Assembly (NCBI GenBank): GCA_041300525.1
Contig: JBGLNJ010000001.1
Location: 62,001 to 126,000 of the forward strand
DNA: 64,000 bases
Reading direction: 5' to 3'
Source: JBGLNJ01 sp041300525
GTDB taxonomy: Bacteria; Chloroflexota; Anaerolineae; Fen-1058
In this document: piece after piece, positions 1 through 8,765 of the stretch
Numbering within the stretch: position 1 is the stretch's first letter
How the letters are laid out: each line of letters begins with the position of its first letter
Made by a program: the position numbers and the translations under genes
Notes under the pieces: model-generated
Told to the model about the DNA's origin: nothing
Seen by the model: the letters and a program-made list of their open reading frames with translations, nothing else
The model's database searches: none

Positions 1-1
1 G

Positions 2-580
2 ATGGCCAAGCAAAGCAAGCTGATTGAGGACGCGCCAGATGAAAAGTCGCCGCGCACGATGCGCGAGATCGAGGACTGGATCGAGGCCGCGCCAGAGGAA
101 TGGCGGGACCCGCTACGCTATTTTACGGCCAACGGCTTGAGCAAGCGGGACGCGATGATCGCGGCGTGGTGGTCTCTGGGCAAGGATGCCCGCAAAGCCG
201 GCAAGTTTGACACGCAGCAAAAGCTGGCCGCCTGGCTGGGCATTTCACGCGCGCGCCTCTCGACGCTGGAGGGGCGAAAGCACGGCGAGCCGAGGCGCGA
301 CCTGCGCGAATGGGGACAACTTGCGCGCGTTCGGCGCATGAACGAGTTTGGTCCGGACGTGGACCTGGCGCTCGTCGGCCAACTCACGGAAGGCGAGGCA
401 AGCGCAGCGCACTATGCACTGTACTACAAGATCACCGGCTTGCTGACGGATGAGACCAAGCTGCACCTGGTCGGCGTGGCAGACGGGCCGGTTGAGTATG
501 CCGACGTAAGCGAAGCGGAAATCAATGCCATCAGACAAGCAATGGCTGAACAAGCTGAGGTCGGTAGCACGCCAGGATAG
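2..580 (+). CDS. Probable phage small terminase subunit
   Basis: A 192-residue protein directly upstream of, and overlapping by 56 bp, the large terminase gene, which is the usual place for TerS. Residues about 70-90 form a helix-turn-helix-like stretch (QQKLAAWLGISRARLSTLEG), as expected of a small subunit that recognises the packaging site on phage DNA. The N-terminal 35 residues are charged and probably flexible. The call rests on position plus the HTH; the sequence is too divergent for me to name a family. The first codon is at position 2, so upstream sequence that could confirm the start is missing. A generic phage HTH regulator is the alternative. Confidence 0.6.
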   Translation: MAKQSKLIEDAPDEKSPRTMREIEDWIEAAPEEWRDPLRYFTANGLSKRDAMIAAWWSLGKDARKAGKFDTQQKLAAWLGISRARLSTLEGRKHGEPRRDLREWGQLARVRRMNEFGPDVDLALVGQLTEGEASAAHYALYYKITGLLTDETKLHLVGVADGPVEYADVSEAEINAIRQAMAEQAEVGSTPG

Positions 581-2021
581 CGCGCTCTTTGCGCGCATGT
601 GGCGGAAGGACATTCGCCCAGGGCCGCACCAGTACGAGATGGCCCAGCGAGTGGACGATGAACGTTTACAATACCAGGGCGACTTTTGGCCGCGCGATCA
701 CGGCAAGAGCGAGGTTTTTTGCGTGGCCTATCCTCTGCGGCGCATCTGCGAGGATCCCAACGTCCGTATCCTGATCGTGCAAAAGACGGCGACGGAGGCG
801 GAAAAGACGCTCCAGGTCATCAAGCAAGAACTGGAAAAGAACGCGCCGCTCAAAGGCTACTATGCTCGACACTGGCAGCAGTCGGTGGGGCAGCACGACA
901 TCAGCAACGCGACCGGCGCCGTGGATCGGGAAGGCCGCAAGGAAAGCGCGTGGCAGCAGCGGCGGATTTACTGCAAGCGGTCGCGCGTGGGCAAGGACCC
1001 GACCGTCGAGGCCGTTGGGGTAGGGGGGGCGATCACCGGCGGACACTTTGACGTGATCATCCTGGACGACGTGGAGGATGACGAGAACACCAAGACGCCG
1101 GAGCGGTTGGATTCGCTGAGGGAATGGTTCACGGGGACGATTATGCAGCTCCGCGAGCCGCACACCAAGATCGTCGTTGTCGGGACGCTCAAGACGGCGA
1201 TGCAGGACATTTACAATTTCATCCTCGGAAATCCAAGCTGGTCGTGCAAGGTGGTGTCGGCGATCACCAGCCACGAGCTGGCCCAGATTGACTACCAGCC
1301 CGTTTATAACGTGCAGGGGCTGCTGGTGGACGTGGAGGTGCGCACGCCGGACGTGAAGACATTGTGGCCGGCGCGCTGGCCGATCAAGGCGCTGCTGCTG
1401 GAGATGCTGGCCAGCGTGCGCTCGATCTGGATTCGGGAAAAGCTCAACGACCTGCGGGCGATGGCCGGGGCAGTGTTCAAGCGCGAGTGGTTCCGGTACG
1501 TCGCGCGCGACAAGGCGCCCACCAAGTTTGAGAGCGTCATTCAGATTTGGGATACGGCCTTTGAGGAGACGCAGAGCGCGGACTGGTCGGTGTGCGTGAC
1601 GCTCGGGTTGGATCGGGGGACAATCTATGTGCTGGATGTGTTCCGAGGTAAACTGGAATTCCCGGCGTTGATCGAGCAGGGCGAGGCGTTGTATGTCCGT
1701 GGACATCCCCGCGAGGTGCTGGTGGAAAGGCGGGCGAGCGGCCACAGCGCGCTCCAGGTCTGGCGGAAGCAGACGCGGATGCCGCTGATCGAGGTGGACC
1801 CGGAGGGGCGCGACAAGGTTTCACGCGCGCGGGCGATCACGCCGTATTATGAAGGCGGGCGGATCGTTCACCTGGCAGACACGCCCTGGCTGGCGACGTT
1901 TGAGGATGAGTTGACGATGTTCCCCGCTGCGGCGCACGACGACCAGGTTGACGCGCTGGTGTATGGGGTGCTGAGGCTGATGACCGGCAGCACGGGCCGA
2001 GCGGCAACGGGGCAGTATTGA
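525..2021 (+). CDS. Phage terminase large subunit (ATPase and nuclease)
   Basis: Motor that pumps phage DNA into the prohead and cuts it. The N-terminal ATPase has a terminase-type Walker A (WPRDHGKSE, near residue 60) and a Walker B (VIILDDVED, near residue 180). The C-terminal RNase H-like nuclease keeps acidic motifs IWDTAFE (near residue 345) and AAHDDQVDALVYG (near residue 475). Its 498 residues match a complete TerL. The ATG at 525 lies inside the preceding gene, a common translational overlap for TerS/TerL. A copy of the dispersed phage repeat starts 9 bp after the stop. Confidence 0.93.
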   Translation: MPSDKQWLNKLRSVARQDSALFARMWRKDIRPGPHQYEMAQRVDDERLQYQGDFWPRDHGKSEVFCVAYPLRRICEDPNVRILIVQKTATEAEKTLQVIKQELEKNAPLKGYYARHWQQSVGQHDISNATGAVDREGRKESAWQQRRIYCKRSRVGKDPTVEAVGVGGAITGGHFDVIILDDVEDDENTKTPERLDSLREWFTGTIMQLREPHTKIVVVGTLKTAMQDIYNFILGNPSWSCKVVSAITSHELAQIDYQPVYNVQGLLVDVEVRTPDVKTLWPARWPIKALLLEMLASVRSIWIREKLNDLRAMAGAVFKREWFRYVARDKAPTKFESVIQIWDTAFEETQSADWSVCVTLGLDRGTIYVLDVFRGKLEFPALIEQGEALYVRGHPREVLVERRASGHSALQVWRKQTRMPLIEVDPEGRDKVSRARAITPYYEGGRIVHLADTPWLATFEDELTMFPAAAHDDQVDALVYGVLRLMTGSTGRAATGQY

Positions 2022-2029
2022 GCGGGTGA

Positions 2030-2050
2030 GATAACACGCATTACTGATAC
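2030..2050 (+). repeat. Dispersed phage repeat, copy 1 (direct)
   Basis: GATAAC-ACGC-ATTACTGATAC in the 61-bp gap between the large terminase and portal genes. First of nine copies of a prophage-wide intergenic repeat; the right half diverges from the TGCG of other copies. Possible regulator binding site. Confidence 0.75.
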
Positions 2051-2082
2051 GGGCGCGGCGACCGCGCCACTACGGAAACAAT

Positions 2083-3579
2083 ATGGAAATTGATCTGGCA
2101 GAACTCGCATACGCGCAGTGGCAAGCCGAAGAGGAACTGGAGCGGCAGCGTAACGTGCTCCTGGCCCGCGACTATAACGAGGGCGACGTTGACTTGCCGC
2201 TGACAGATCGGCAGTTGCTCTACCTGGGATACAAAAAGAGCGACAAGGCCTTTGCGATGAACTTTTGCCGGATCGTCGTCAGGGCGGTGTGCGAGCGCCT
2301 GATTGTCAAGGGATTCGATTCGGCGGACAAGGATTTCAGCGATTGGGCCGCTAACCTCTGGCAGGTCAATCGAATGGATTCCGCCTCTTCGGATGTGGCG
2401 CTGGCTGCAGCGCGGGACGGCGAGACGTTCGTGATGGTGTCTTTTGACGCGGACGCCAAGCGGCCGATCTTTACGCCGCACGAGCGGTACACGGATCCAC
2501 AGGTGGAGGGCAGCGGCTATGGGTGCCGGGCGATCTATCCCGACGACGATCCCAGCCAGCCGATGCGCTGCGCGGTCAAACGGTGGACGGAGACGATCCA
2601 GGATGAGAAGGGGAACAGGCAGACAAGCCAACGGATGACGGTGTACTACCCCGAAAGGTTGGAGCGGTACGCGATGGGGAAGGGGGGTGAGTGGGAACCC
2701 TACCAGAGCGACGGGCAGCCATTCCCAACGCCGTGGCGCGACCAGAATCAAAGGCCGCTGGGGATTCCGGTGGTGCATTTCCGCAATCCGGGCGGCAACT
2801 CGGAACTGTGGGACGCGATCCCGCTTCAGGACGCGATCCACAAGGCGGCGCTCGATTTGTTGGCGGCCCAGGATACGGCGGGCTTTCCGCTGTTGATCGC
2901 GCGCGGATTCAATTTGACGACGGACGGCGCTGTGCCGGCGAGCGATGGGAGCAACCTGCTCAAGCTGGCGCCGGGATCATGGATCGGCACGCCGGACGCG
3001 GCCCAGGACGTGCGGCGGTTGGAAGGCGCGGACCTGGACAAGATGCTGCGCGTGGTGGACTCGCTCATCATCAAGCTGGCCCAGGTAACTGACACGCCGG
3101 CCAGCCGGTTTCAGGTGACGGGGCAGATCGCGGCAGAGGGCACGCTCAAGCAGCAGGATGCGCCGTTGCTGGCAAAGGTGCGCAATCGCCAAAGCAAGTT
3201 CGGCGACTCGTGGGAGGACTGTTTGTATATCGCCCGCAAGTTGGCGGACCTTTACGGGGGCGCTGGGCTGAGCGAGGACTCTATCATCGAGACGCAGTGG
3301 GAGCCGGCTGAGGCCCGCGACGAGACGGCAGAGATCGAGCGGCTGGCGATCAAGGCGGACAAGCTGGGCATCCCCAAGCGCCAGATTTGGAAAGAGGCCG
3401 GCTATACCGATGAGCAAATCGAGGCGATGCTGGCCGAGCCGGAGATTTCGCAGGGGCGGACGAGCGCAGAGTTGCAAGCACTGGAGCTACAACAGGCCAG
3501 GGCGGCGATGGCGGTTCAGGATAGAACTTGGCCGGAGGTGCTCGATGCCGGACGTGACGGCGGCGCTCCGGTTCAGTGA
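2083..3579 (+). CDS. Phage portal protein (SPP1 gp6-like)
   Basis: Portal vertex subunit through which DNA enters and leaves the head. The 498-residue length, position between terminase and minor head protein, and the general pattern fit SPP1 Gp6-type portals: an N-terminal helical region, a central stem/wing part with GDSWEDCLYIARKLADLY near residue 375, and an acidic Gln/Ala-rich C-terminal tail. The C-terminal region (IERLAIKADKLGIPKRQIWKEAGYTDEQIEAM) reads like the helical crown seen in this family. The ATG at 2083 follows a weak GGAAAC ribosome site. The last 35 bp overlap the next gene. Confidence 0.85.
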   Translation: MEIDLAELAYAQWQAEEELERQRNVLLARDYNEGDVDLPLTDRQLLYLGYKKSDKAFAMNFCRIVVRAVCERLIVKGFDSADKDFSDWAANLWQVNRMDSASSDVALAAARDGETFVMVSFDADAKRPIFTPHERYTDPQVEGSGYGCRAIYPDDDPSQPMRCAVKRWTETIQDEKGNRQTSQRMTVYYPERLERYAMGKGGEWEPYQSDGQPFPTPWRDQNQRPLGIPVVHFRNPGGNSELWDAIPLQDAIHKAALDLLAAQDTAGFPLLIARGFNLTTDGAVPASDGSNLLKLAPGSWIGTPDAAQDVRRLEGADLDKMLRVVDSLIIKLAQVTDTPASRFQVTGQIAAEGTLKQQDAPLLAKVRNRQSKFGDSWEDCLYIARKLADLYGGAGLSEDSIIETQWEPAEARDETAEIERLAIKADKLGIPKRQIWKEAGYTDEQIEAMLAEPEISQGRTSAELQALELQQARAAMAVQDRTWPEVLDAGRDGGAPVQ

Positions 3580-4480
3580 GACGCTGGGCAAGGCGCTGGA
3601 TGGATATTCGGGTGATCTACAACGGGAACTCGACAGGACGCGGGCGAGGCTGGCGGAGGCGATGGCTGGGGCCAGGCTCGACCGGGCACGGGTCCGCCAG
3701 GTGGCCGTGTCTGAGTTCAACGCGCTCGGCGAGCGAACCGCGCGGATCGGGCGGGACTATGAGGGCCGCATTACAGCAACGGTTGAGGGATTTGTCGCGC
3801 AGCAACTCGACGCGGTGAGCCGCGTGGTGCCCGGCGTGGTGGACGGCGATGCGATTCTGCCGGAACTGAGGGCAGAGGCGAAAACGATGTCTGACGATCT
3901 GTTGAGCCGCACGCCCTTGTGGGTTGCGCAATTTTCCGCGACGTTTCTGGCTGAGCTTTCGCGGTTGAGAGTGGCCGGGGACGATTGGCAGACGGCGATG
4001 GATCGGCTACTGGCGGTTGACCTGGTGGCCGGGCGGGCGAGCGTGACGCGCTCGGCGGGGAATAGCCTGGCGCTGGAAGCCGACCTGGATGTGTGGACGC
4101 TGGCTAATGCGATGGCGCAGAGTGGCTTTCAGCGAGCGGCGACGCGCAGCCGGATCGTGTTCAAGAAGCAAGCAATCGCCGCGATTGACGACCGGACGAC
4201 TGACTGTTGTCTCCGGGTGCAGGGGCAGATCCAGCCGATGAATGAGCCGTTCAGGTTGACGGGCAAGCCGCGATTTGCGGACAGGTTGCAGGGACCGCCT
4301 TTCCATTGGCGATGCCGGACGGCGACGACGTTGTACACGCCGGCGATGGAGGCGGTGGGCGTGCCGACGCAGGCGATGGTGAACGCGGCGCGCGCGGAGC
4401 TGCGAGCGCGCGGCCCGGATGATACGCGGTCGCCGATCTGGCCCAGCCATGCGACGAGCGGTCGCGGTTGGGCGCGATAA
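3545..4480 (+). CDS. Phage minor head protein (Mu gpF / SPP1 gp7-like)
   Basis: Head morphogenesis protein expected to sit with the portal inside the prohead. The C-terminal third has the family signature: DDRTTDCCLRVQGQ near residue 220, then a PPFHWRCRTATTLY motif with paired cysteines near residue 260. The N-terminal half is helical. The ATG at 3545 is chosen because it starts a phage-like sequence; upstream in-frame residues are only shadow of the portal gene. The stop codon lies inside copy 2 of the dispersed repeat. Confidence 0.85.
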   Translation: MPDVTAALRFSETLGKALDGYSGDLQRELDRTRARLAEAMAGARLDRARVRQVAVSEFNALGERTARIGRDYEGRITATVEGFVAQQLDAVSRVVPGVVDGDAILPELRAEAKTMSDDLLSRTPLWVAQFSATFLAELSRLRVAGDDWQTAMDRLLAVDLVAGRASVTRSAGNSLALEADLDVWTLANAMAQSGFQRAATRSRIVFKKQAIAAIDDRTTDCCLRVQGQIQPMNEPFRLTGKPRFADRLQGPPFHWRCRTATTLYTPAMEAVGVPTQAMVNAARAELRARGPDDTRSPIWPSHATSGRGWAR

Positions 4481-4510
4481 CTTGCATTACTGATACGGCG
4501 TTGGGTACAA
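4476..4510 (+). repeat. Dispersed phage repeat, copy 2 (direct, long form)
   Basis: GATAAC-TTGC-ATTACTGATACGGCG followed by TTGGGTACAA. The GATAAC half overlaps the stop codon of the minor head gene. This is the long form, shared with copies at 10022 and 19114; the 3' TACAAC could also serve as a -10 element 18 bp after a weak TTGCAT. Confidence 0.8.
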
Positions 4511-4528
4511 CGTGAGGGAGCGGCAGAG

Positions 4529-4669
4529 ATGCCATTCAAGAGCAAGCGACAAGCGCGGTGGATGTTCAAGTTTCATCCGAGCATGGCACTCAAATGGGCA
4601 AAGCACACCAAGAGTATCCGTAGACTGCCAGAGGTGAGGCGGCGTGCAAGGGTAAAACGTTCGCGTTGA
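4529..4669 (+). CDS. Small basic phage protein, 46 residues
   Basis: A short ORF 49 bp after the minor head gene, beginning MPFKSKRQARWMFKFHPSMA and continuing with many Lys and Arg residues to a stop at 4667-4669. The start (PFKSK.QARWMF) resembles a class of tiny basic proteins common in phage head modules, often written FKSKAQ.R. Function is unknown; DNA or prohead association would fit its charge, but this is inference. A GAGGGAGCGG stretch upstream could serve as ribosome site. The gap between the neighbouring genes is otherwise unexplained, which supports the ORF. Confidence 0.6.
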   Translation: MPFKSKRQARWMFKFHPSMALKWAKHTKSIRRLPEVRRRARVKRSR

Positions 4670-4713
4670 AATCAACAGGCGGGATGCCTGAGCTATTTTA
4701 GGAGTGAGACGAG

Positions 4714-5358
4714 ATGTCAAACGACTTGAATACCGCAACGGGCGAGACGCCCACACAGGCCACGCCAGGCGGGACGCCGGCGGCGGCATCACCAGCGCCT
4801 GCACCATTCGATTTTGAGACGTGGCTGGCCGGGCAGCCAGCCGAGGTCAAGGCGGGGCTGGATTCACATACGGCGGGGCTAAAGTCTGCGCTCGACAAGG
4901 AGCGCGCCCGCGCCAGGAAATTGGACGACGATCAAAAGTCTGCCGATGCCAAGCGCAAAGAGGTCGAGATGACCGAGGCGCAAAAGTGGCAGGCCAAAGC
5001 GAGCGAACATGAGAAGGCACGGATGGAGGCTGAACAGCGGCTCGACGCGGCGATGATTCGCATGGCGTTCCAGGCCGAGGCGACCAAGGCGGGCTGCCGG
5101 GCAGATCGGCTTGATATGGCGTACAAGCTGCTGGATCTGGCCGAGGTGGAGATCGCCGACGACGCGGTCAAGGGCATGGACGGCGCGATCAAGAAATTAA
5201 CCAAGGCGGTGCCTGAACTGTTCGGAGTGACCCAAGCGCCACCGCAGACGGATGCGCAGACACGCGGACATGGGACGAACAAGAAGTTCGCCACGGACGC
5301 GGAGAGGCGCGAGTTTGCGGCACGCTATGGGATTGATCCCAGATATCTACAGGAGTAA
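4714..5358 (+). CDS. Phage capsid scaffolding protein
   Basis: A 214-residue protein just upstream of the capsid genes. It has a Thr/Pro/Ala-rich N-terminus, then a long charged coiled coil (about residues 55-115, rich in Lys, Glu and Ala, e.g. TEAQKWQAKASEHEKARMEA) and a basic C-terminal region. This architecture is typical of scaffold proteins of the minor structural GP20 type, which direct prohead assembly and then leave. A GGAGTGAGACG ribosome site precedes the ATG. No protease motif is seen, so it is a scaffold alone rather than a protease-scaffold fusion. Confidence 0.75.
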   Translation: MSNDLNTATGETPTQATPGGTPAAASPAPAPFDFETWLAGQPAEVKAGLDSHTAGLKSALDKERARARKLDDDQKSADAKRKEVEMTEAQKWQAKASEHEKARMEAEQRLDAAMIRMAFQAEATKAGCRADRLDMAYKLLDLAEVEIADDAVKGMDGAIKKLTKAVPELFGVTQAPPQTDAQTRGHGTNKKFATDAERREFAARYGIDPRYLQE

Positions 5359-5363
5359 GGAAC

Positions 5364-5756
5364 ATGGCTGCAACAGTTGAAACGGTAGCCGAACACGTCA
5401 AGCCCCTGGAGGGTGCGATTATTCGGCGGTACACCGCAGGCTCGGCGATCACGGCGGGGATGCCGGTCACGCTGGCTGCGGATGGCTACATTGATCCGTC
5501 TGACGGATCCGACGCAACACTGTCGTTCTGCAAGGGCATCGCCATTCAAGCGGCGGCTGCGGCTGGCGATATCGTTGACGTGGTGGTGTTTGGGCCGGTT
5601 TTCTGCATGACTGGCGCAACCGTTGGCGCTCTGGTTTTCGTGTCCGACACGGCCGGCGCGCTGGCGGAATCGGTGGGGACGAAGGACACCATTATCGGCC
5701 AGGCCGATACAGCAAATATTCTCTTCGTCAACGTCCAGATCATTGATCTGAGTTAA
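5364..5756 (+). CDS. Capsid decoration-type protein (DUF2190-like)
   Basis: A 130-residue, Ala/Gly/Val-rich all-beta protein between scaffold and major capsid genes. Short strands with alternating hydrophobic residues (GIAIQAAAAAGDIVDVVVFG, then TGATVGALVFVSD) match small head-decoration proteins of the DUF2190 kind that stabilise the shell from outside. It starts 6 bp after the scaffold stop with AGGAAC as ribosome site, so the two are co-transcribed. The identity is inferred from composition, size and place; no unique motif is present. Confidence 0.65.
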   Translation: MAATVETVAEHVKPLEGAIIRRYTAGSAITAGMPVTLAADGYIDPSDGSDATLSFCKGIAIQAAAAAGDIVDVVVFGPVFCMTGATVGALVFVSDTAGALAESVGTKDTIIGQADTANILFVNVQIIDLS

Positions 5757-5768
5757 GGATGGTGGAAA

Positions 5769-6887
5769 ATGGCTATCGGACCTCGAGATACTAGCTCTCT
5801 GGTGATGTTGACTGGATGGGATGCCACCGTCCTCAAGAATTGGCAGTTGGCGGAAGGCGTGCCGATTGAGAAGGTCGTGTCAGATATGAACACGGCTCTC
5901 GGCGGGCTGAACGCCGAATTTGCCAATGATCCACTTTGGGCGTCACTGGTTTCTTATGGTGACATGCCCGAGGTGGAATACCGGGTTGGCGTGTCTGCCG
6001 GCGTGAGACAACACACCGAGTACGGTCGCCCGGATGCGCAACGCTCGGAGACCGAAGGGAACCTGCTGCCGTTGGTCGCGTACGACCGCGCGCTGGGATG
6101 GACGTGGGACTATTTGCGCCACGCTCGCATGAGCCAGATCCAGGCGGACATTGCGGACGGACTGCGCGACTGGCGCGACAAGTTCCGCGTGGCGCTTCTG
6201 ACGCGGATGTTGCAACGCGGCGATGACTCGGGCGTGCTCAAGGGTCTTGGGTCGTCCGGCTACTCGCCAGGCTTTGCGACCACGGCGGCCAGCACGAATG
6301 TGGACTTTGTGCCGCCGGCGTATGGCGGTAACACGTTCGCCAGCACGCACGAGCACTATGTGGGGATCGCCGGCGGCGTCTTTACGGCGGCGGTGTTCCA
6401 GGACGCGAAGGCGGAGCTCCGCGAGCACGGCCACGAGCCGCCCTTCGACTTTATCATCGGGCCGAGCGACGAGGCGACGGTGCGCGGCCTGACGGGCTTT
6501 GTGCCGGTGGCCTCGGCGAATATTCGCTACGGCGCCACTGTGGATATTGCGACGCTGCCTCAATTGGCCTCGCTGGGCGGGATGTATCCCATCGGGGTGA
6601 TCGAGGACTTTGTCGTTCACGTGGTGACGGGCTGCCCGCAATACTATGGCGTGGGCTACAAGTCCTACGGGGCGAACTCGCAACGCAACCCGCTGCGTGT
6701 GCGTCTGGCGAAGGGCGAGTCGAGTCTGCGCATCATCGCCATGCCGGATCCGCGCAACGGCAACGGGGCGCACCCGCTGCAGTGGCTGATGCTGTTCGGC
6801 GAGTTTGGCGTTGGCGTGGGTGATCGCACGGCTGCGACGCCGCGCTATGTGAACAGCGCGACGTGGGCGGACGGCACGCCGACGTAG
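5769..6887 (+). CDS. Phage major capsid protein
   Basis: Shell-forming protein, called from its place (terminase, portal, minor head, scaffold, decoration, capsid) and its 372-residue size. An N-terminal helical region (about 20-60) precedes a mixed alpha/beta body. Near residue 275 a beta-rich segment (GVIEDFVVHVVTGCPQYYGVGYKSYGANSQRN) resembles the P-domain/A-domain region of HK97-fold capsid proteins, but I cannot prove the fold from sequence alone. A GGATGGTGG ribosome site lies before ATG 5769. A strong hairpin follows the gene and may reduce readthrough. Confidence 0.8.
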   Translation: MAIGPRDTSSLVMLTGWDATVLKNWQLAEGVPIEKVVSDMNTALGGLNAEFANDPLWASLVSYGDMPEVEYRVGVSAGVRQHTEYGRPDAQRSETEGNLLPLVAYDRALGWTWDYLRHARMSQIQADIADGLRDWRDKFRVALLTRMLQRGDDSGVLKGLGSSGYSPGFATTAASTNVDFVPPAYGGNTFASTHEHYVGIAGGVFTAAVFQDAKAELREHGHEPPFDFIIGPSDEATVRGLTGFVPVASANIRYGATVDIATLPQLASLGGMYPIGVIEDFVVHVVTGCPQYYGVGYKSYGANSQRNPLRVRLAKGESSLRIIAMPDPRNGNGAHPLQWLMLFGEFGVGVGDRTAATPRYVNSATWADGTPT

Positions 6888-6908
6888 TTGATCTGAAATG
6901 CCGCTAGG

Positions 6909-6945
6909 GGGCGGGACGATTCCGTTCAGCGAAATCGTCCTGCCC
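6909..6945 (+). terminator. Hairpin after the major capsid gene
   Basis: Arms GGGCGGGACGATT and AATCGTCCTGCCC pair over 13 positions (one G-U) with an 11-nt loop, followed by TCTCT. It lies 22 bp after the capsid stop. It may be an attenuator that lowers expression of later genes relative to capsid; the missing U-run makes full termination unlikely. Confidence 0.55.
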
Positions 6946-6960
6946 TCTCTGGAGGACGTT

Positions 6961-7182
6961 ATGTACAAGTATCTGTGTGCGGCCTGTGGGCACGAGGGCG
7001 ATGCCGCGACGATCAACAGTCGCGGGGAACTGCGCTGTGAATCGTGCTATGCCTTGCTGACTGAGGCGATGGTGTTGCATCCAGAGCAGGTCAAGGCGAA
7101 ATCGCCCGGGCTCGCGCCGGCCAAACCGATCAAGCGGGCCAAGCCGGACAAGCCGGCCAAGTCCAAGAGGGGAAAGAAATAA
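6961..7182 (+). CDS. Small zinc-ribbon protein
   Basis: A 73-residue protein with two CxxC knuckles (CAAC near residue 6 and CESC near residue 27), followed by a Lys/Pro-rich basic tail (KPIKRAKPDKPAKSKRGKK). The ATG at 6961 has GGAGG six bases upstream; an in-frame start at 6898 would run through the hairpin and is disfavoured. The fold suggests nucleic-acid or protein binding; its role in head assembly is unknown. The stop overlaps the next ATG (TAATG), so translation is coupled. Confidence 0.7.
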   Translation: MYKYLCAACGHEGDAATINSRGELRCESCYALLTEAMVLHPEQVKAKSPGLAPAKPIKRAKPDKPAKSKRGKK

Positions 7183-7907
7183 TGATAACTGACAAGCAAA
7201 AGCAATGGGTCGTCTGGGGCGTTCTGGTTGTGTTCATCGCTGTTATGGGATTTCTGGGAATCAAGTTCCCGATCTCGGTGCCACCTGCGCCGGAGACTGC
7301 ACAACAGCAAGCACTTTCGCCAGATGCTTTTACTCGGTTCGGATCTGTCGAGGTGAACCAGTTGCGCGTGAAGAACAATGAGGAGCACACGGGAATCGAG
7401 ACGCACAGCGGAACCGAGACGCATACCGGCGCTGCGACTTATAGTGGGGCCACGACAATCAATGACCTGACGGCGACGACGATCACGGCCACGACATTGA
7501 TCAGCCAGGCGGTGGGGTTCAATGCGACCGGGCACACCAGCATCGTATCCACCACGGTTACCGGGCCGCTGACAGTAACCGGCGCGACGATACTCAATGG
7601 TGGAATCTCGGCTGATACCAGCGCGTTTACTGTGGCGGATACAACGGGCAACACGGTCGTGAGTGGCACCCTGAATGTGTCAAGCACGATGTCTCTTGCC
7701 GGCGTGTCTTTCACTGGGCCAATGAAGTACGGGACTGCGGTTACTTATGCGACCGGGGCCAGTATCGCGCATGGGTTTGCAACCACGCCGACCGTGTGCC
7801 TGTTGTGGCCGACTGAGGTGACGGCGACTGTGACCATAACCACTACGGGGTTCTCGTGCGATACAGCGGATCACGCGACTCCGGTGATGTGGCTGTGCGG
7901 GCAGTAG
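7182..7907 (+). CDS. Membrane-anchored Thr/Ser-rich repeat protein, possible virion fibre
   Basis: A 241-residue protein with one N-terminal hydrophobic segment (residues 9-30, WVVWGVLVVFIAVMGFLGI) and then a Thr/Gly-rich run of short repeats (GIETHSGTETHTGAATYSG, then LTVTGATILNGG), as in trimeric beta-helical fibres. The last 60 residues form a separate beta-rich cap with two Cys. In a head gene module this could be a head fibre. The anchor is odd for a virion protein and may point to a surface protein made by the lysogen. Function not known. Confidence 0.5.
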   Translation: MITDKQKQWVVWGVLVVFIAVMGFLGIKFPISVPPAPETAQQQALSPDAFTRFGSVEVNQLRVKNNEEHTGIETHSGTETHTGAATYSGATTINDLTATTITATTLISQAVGFNATGHTSIVSTTVTGPLTVTGATILNGGISADTSAFTVADTTGNTVVSGTLNVSSTMSLAGVSFTGPMKYGTAVTYATGASIAHGFATTPTVCLLWPTEVTATVTITTTGFSCDTADHATPVMWLCGQ

Positions 7908-7929
7908 GTAGTTCTCAGGACACAACCGC

Positions 7930-7951
7930 AGTATCGGTAATGCGTCTTATC
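7930..7951 (-). repeat. Dispersed phage repeat, copy 3 (inverted)
   Basis: On the - strand reads GATAAG-ACGC-ATTACCGATACT, in the 88-bp gap between 7907 and 7996. Inverted relative to copies 1 and 2, so it cannot be a promoter for the following gene. Confidence 0.75.
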
Positions 7952-7995
7952 TGATCCAGGGCGAGTGCGGAACTCGCCCTGAGCGAGGTGTGCTC

Positions 7996-8433
7996 ATGGC
8001 GTTCACTTACGTCTTGACCACTGACATCGGCAAGCTGCGTTTTGAGCTCGGAGATATCAGCGCAACGGCAGGGAAGGGCGTCAAGCCGGATGGCACGTAC
8101 ATCACGGACGAGGAGATTCAGCTTTTGCTCGACCGTGAGGGAAGCGTTGGACGGGCAACTGCGGCGGCGTGCGAGGTCCTGGCGCGGATGTACGCCCGCT
8201 TTGTGGACATTGCTGTTGGGCCGAGGCGTGAGGCGCTGAGCCAGGCGAGCAAGGCATACTCCGAGTTGGCTAGGGAGTTTCGGAGGCAGTACGGCGGCGG
8301 CGCGAATCGAGCGGCGTCTGGAGGCATCATCCGGGCGGACGGCTATAACGCGGGGCTTGACTATGCGTCGGATTCGGCTTGCGCTTCCAGCGAGTACGGA
8401 CCGACGGCCGTCACCGTCTACATGGATTACTAA
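7996..8433 (+). CDS. Probable head-tail connector protein
   Basis: A 145-residue, mainly helical protein. TDEEIQLLLDREGSVGRATAAACEVLARMYARFVDIAVG resembles gp6/gp15-type connector or head completion proteins that dock on the portal. ATG 7996 is chosen over GTG 7990 because AGGTG lies about 9 bp upstream and the family-like sequence starts here. The stop overlaps the next ATG (TAATG). Family membership rests on helix pattern and order only. Confidence 0.6.
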   Translation: MAFTYVLTTDIGKLRFELGDISATAGKGVKPDGTYITDEEIQLLLDREGSVGRATAAACEVLARMYARFVDIAVGPRREALSQASKAYSELAREFRRQYGGGANRAASGGIIRADGYNAGLDYASDSACASSEYGPTAVTVYMDY

Positions 8434-8765
8434 TGGATAGCTTTGGGGTCTTGGCGACTGTTACGGCCAGCACGAAGCGTCAGGCCGCGCCCACGAGCGG
8501 GAAGACGGCCGCGCCGGTGACGAACCTTGCCAGCCTGATGTGCACGCCGCTCGATCCGGTGGACGCGGAGCTGAAAAAGCGGCTGGGGCTGGATACGCCG
8601 GGCGAGCTGCTACAGACGTTTGTGGACGGCGGGCTGGACATCCGGCAAGGCGATTACCTGACGGTCTGCTCTACGGACTATCCAGTGAGGGCGTGCGAGG
8701 ATTGGACGTGGCCGGTGAACGGGCTGGCCTTCCGGCGGCTGATCCTTGAGGACCTGAAACGGTAG
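8433..8765 (+). CDS. Probable head-tail joining (neck) protein
   Basis: A 110-residue protein translationally coupled to the connector gene. It contains a beta-rich C-terminal part (IRQGDYLTVCSTDYPVRACEDW) like small neck or stopper proteins that sit between connector and tail. The family-like start MDSFGVLATVTASTKR coincides with the coupling ATG. The stop codon overlaps copy 4 of the dispersed repeat, after which coding switches to the - strand. The call is positional. Confidence 0.5.
   Translation: MDSFGVLATVTASTKRQAAPTSGKTAAPVTNLASLMCTPLDPVDAELKKRLGLDTPGELLQTFVDGGLDIRQGDYLTVCSTDYPVRACEDWTWPVNGLAFRRLILEDLKR

Noticed and set aside
666..1745. 359-residue - strand ORF opposite the large terminase
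   Set aside because: It is an Arg/His/Leu-rich shadow of the terminase gene, with no domain or ribosome site.
4476..4510. Dispersed repeat as the main late promoter
   Set aside because: TTGGGTACAA could give a -10 box in the long copies, but short copies lack it and three copies point against gene direction. A protein-binding site fits better.
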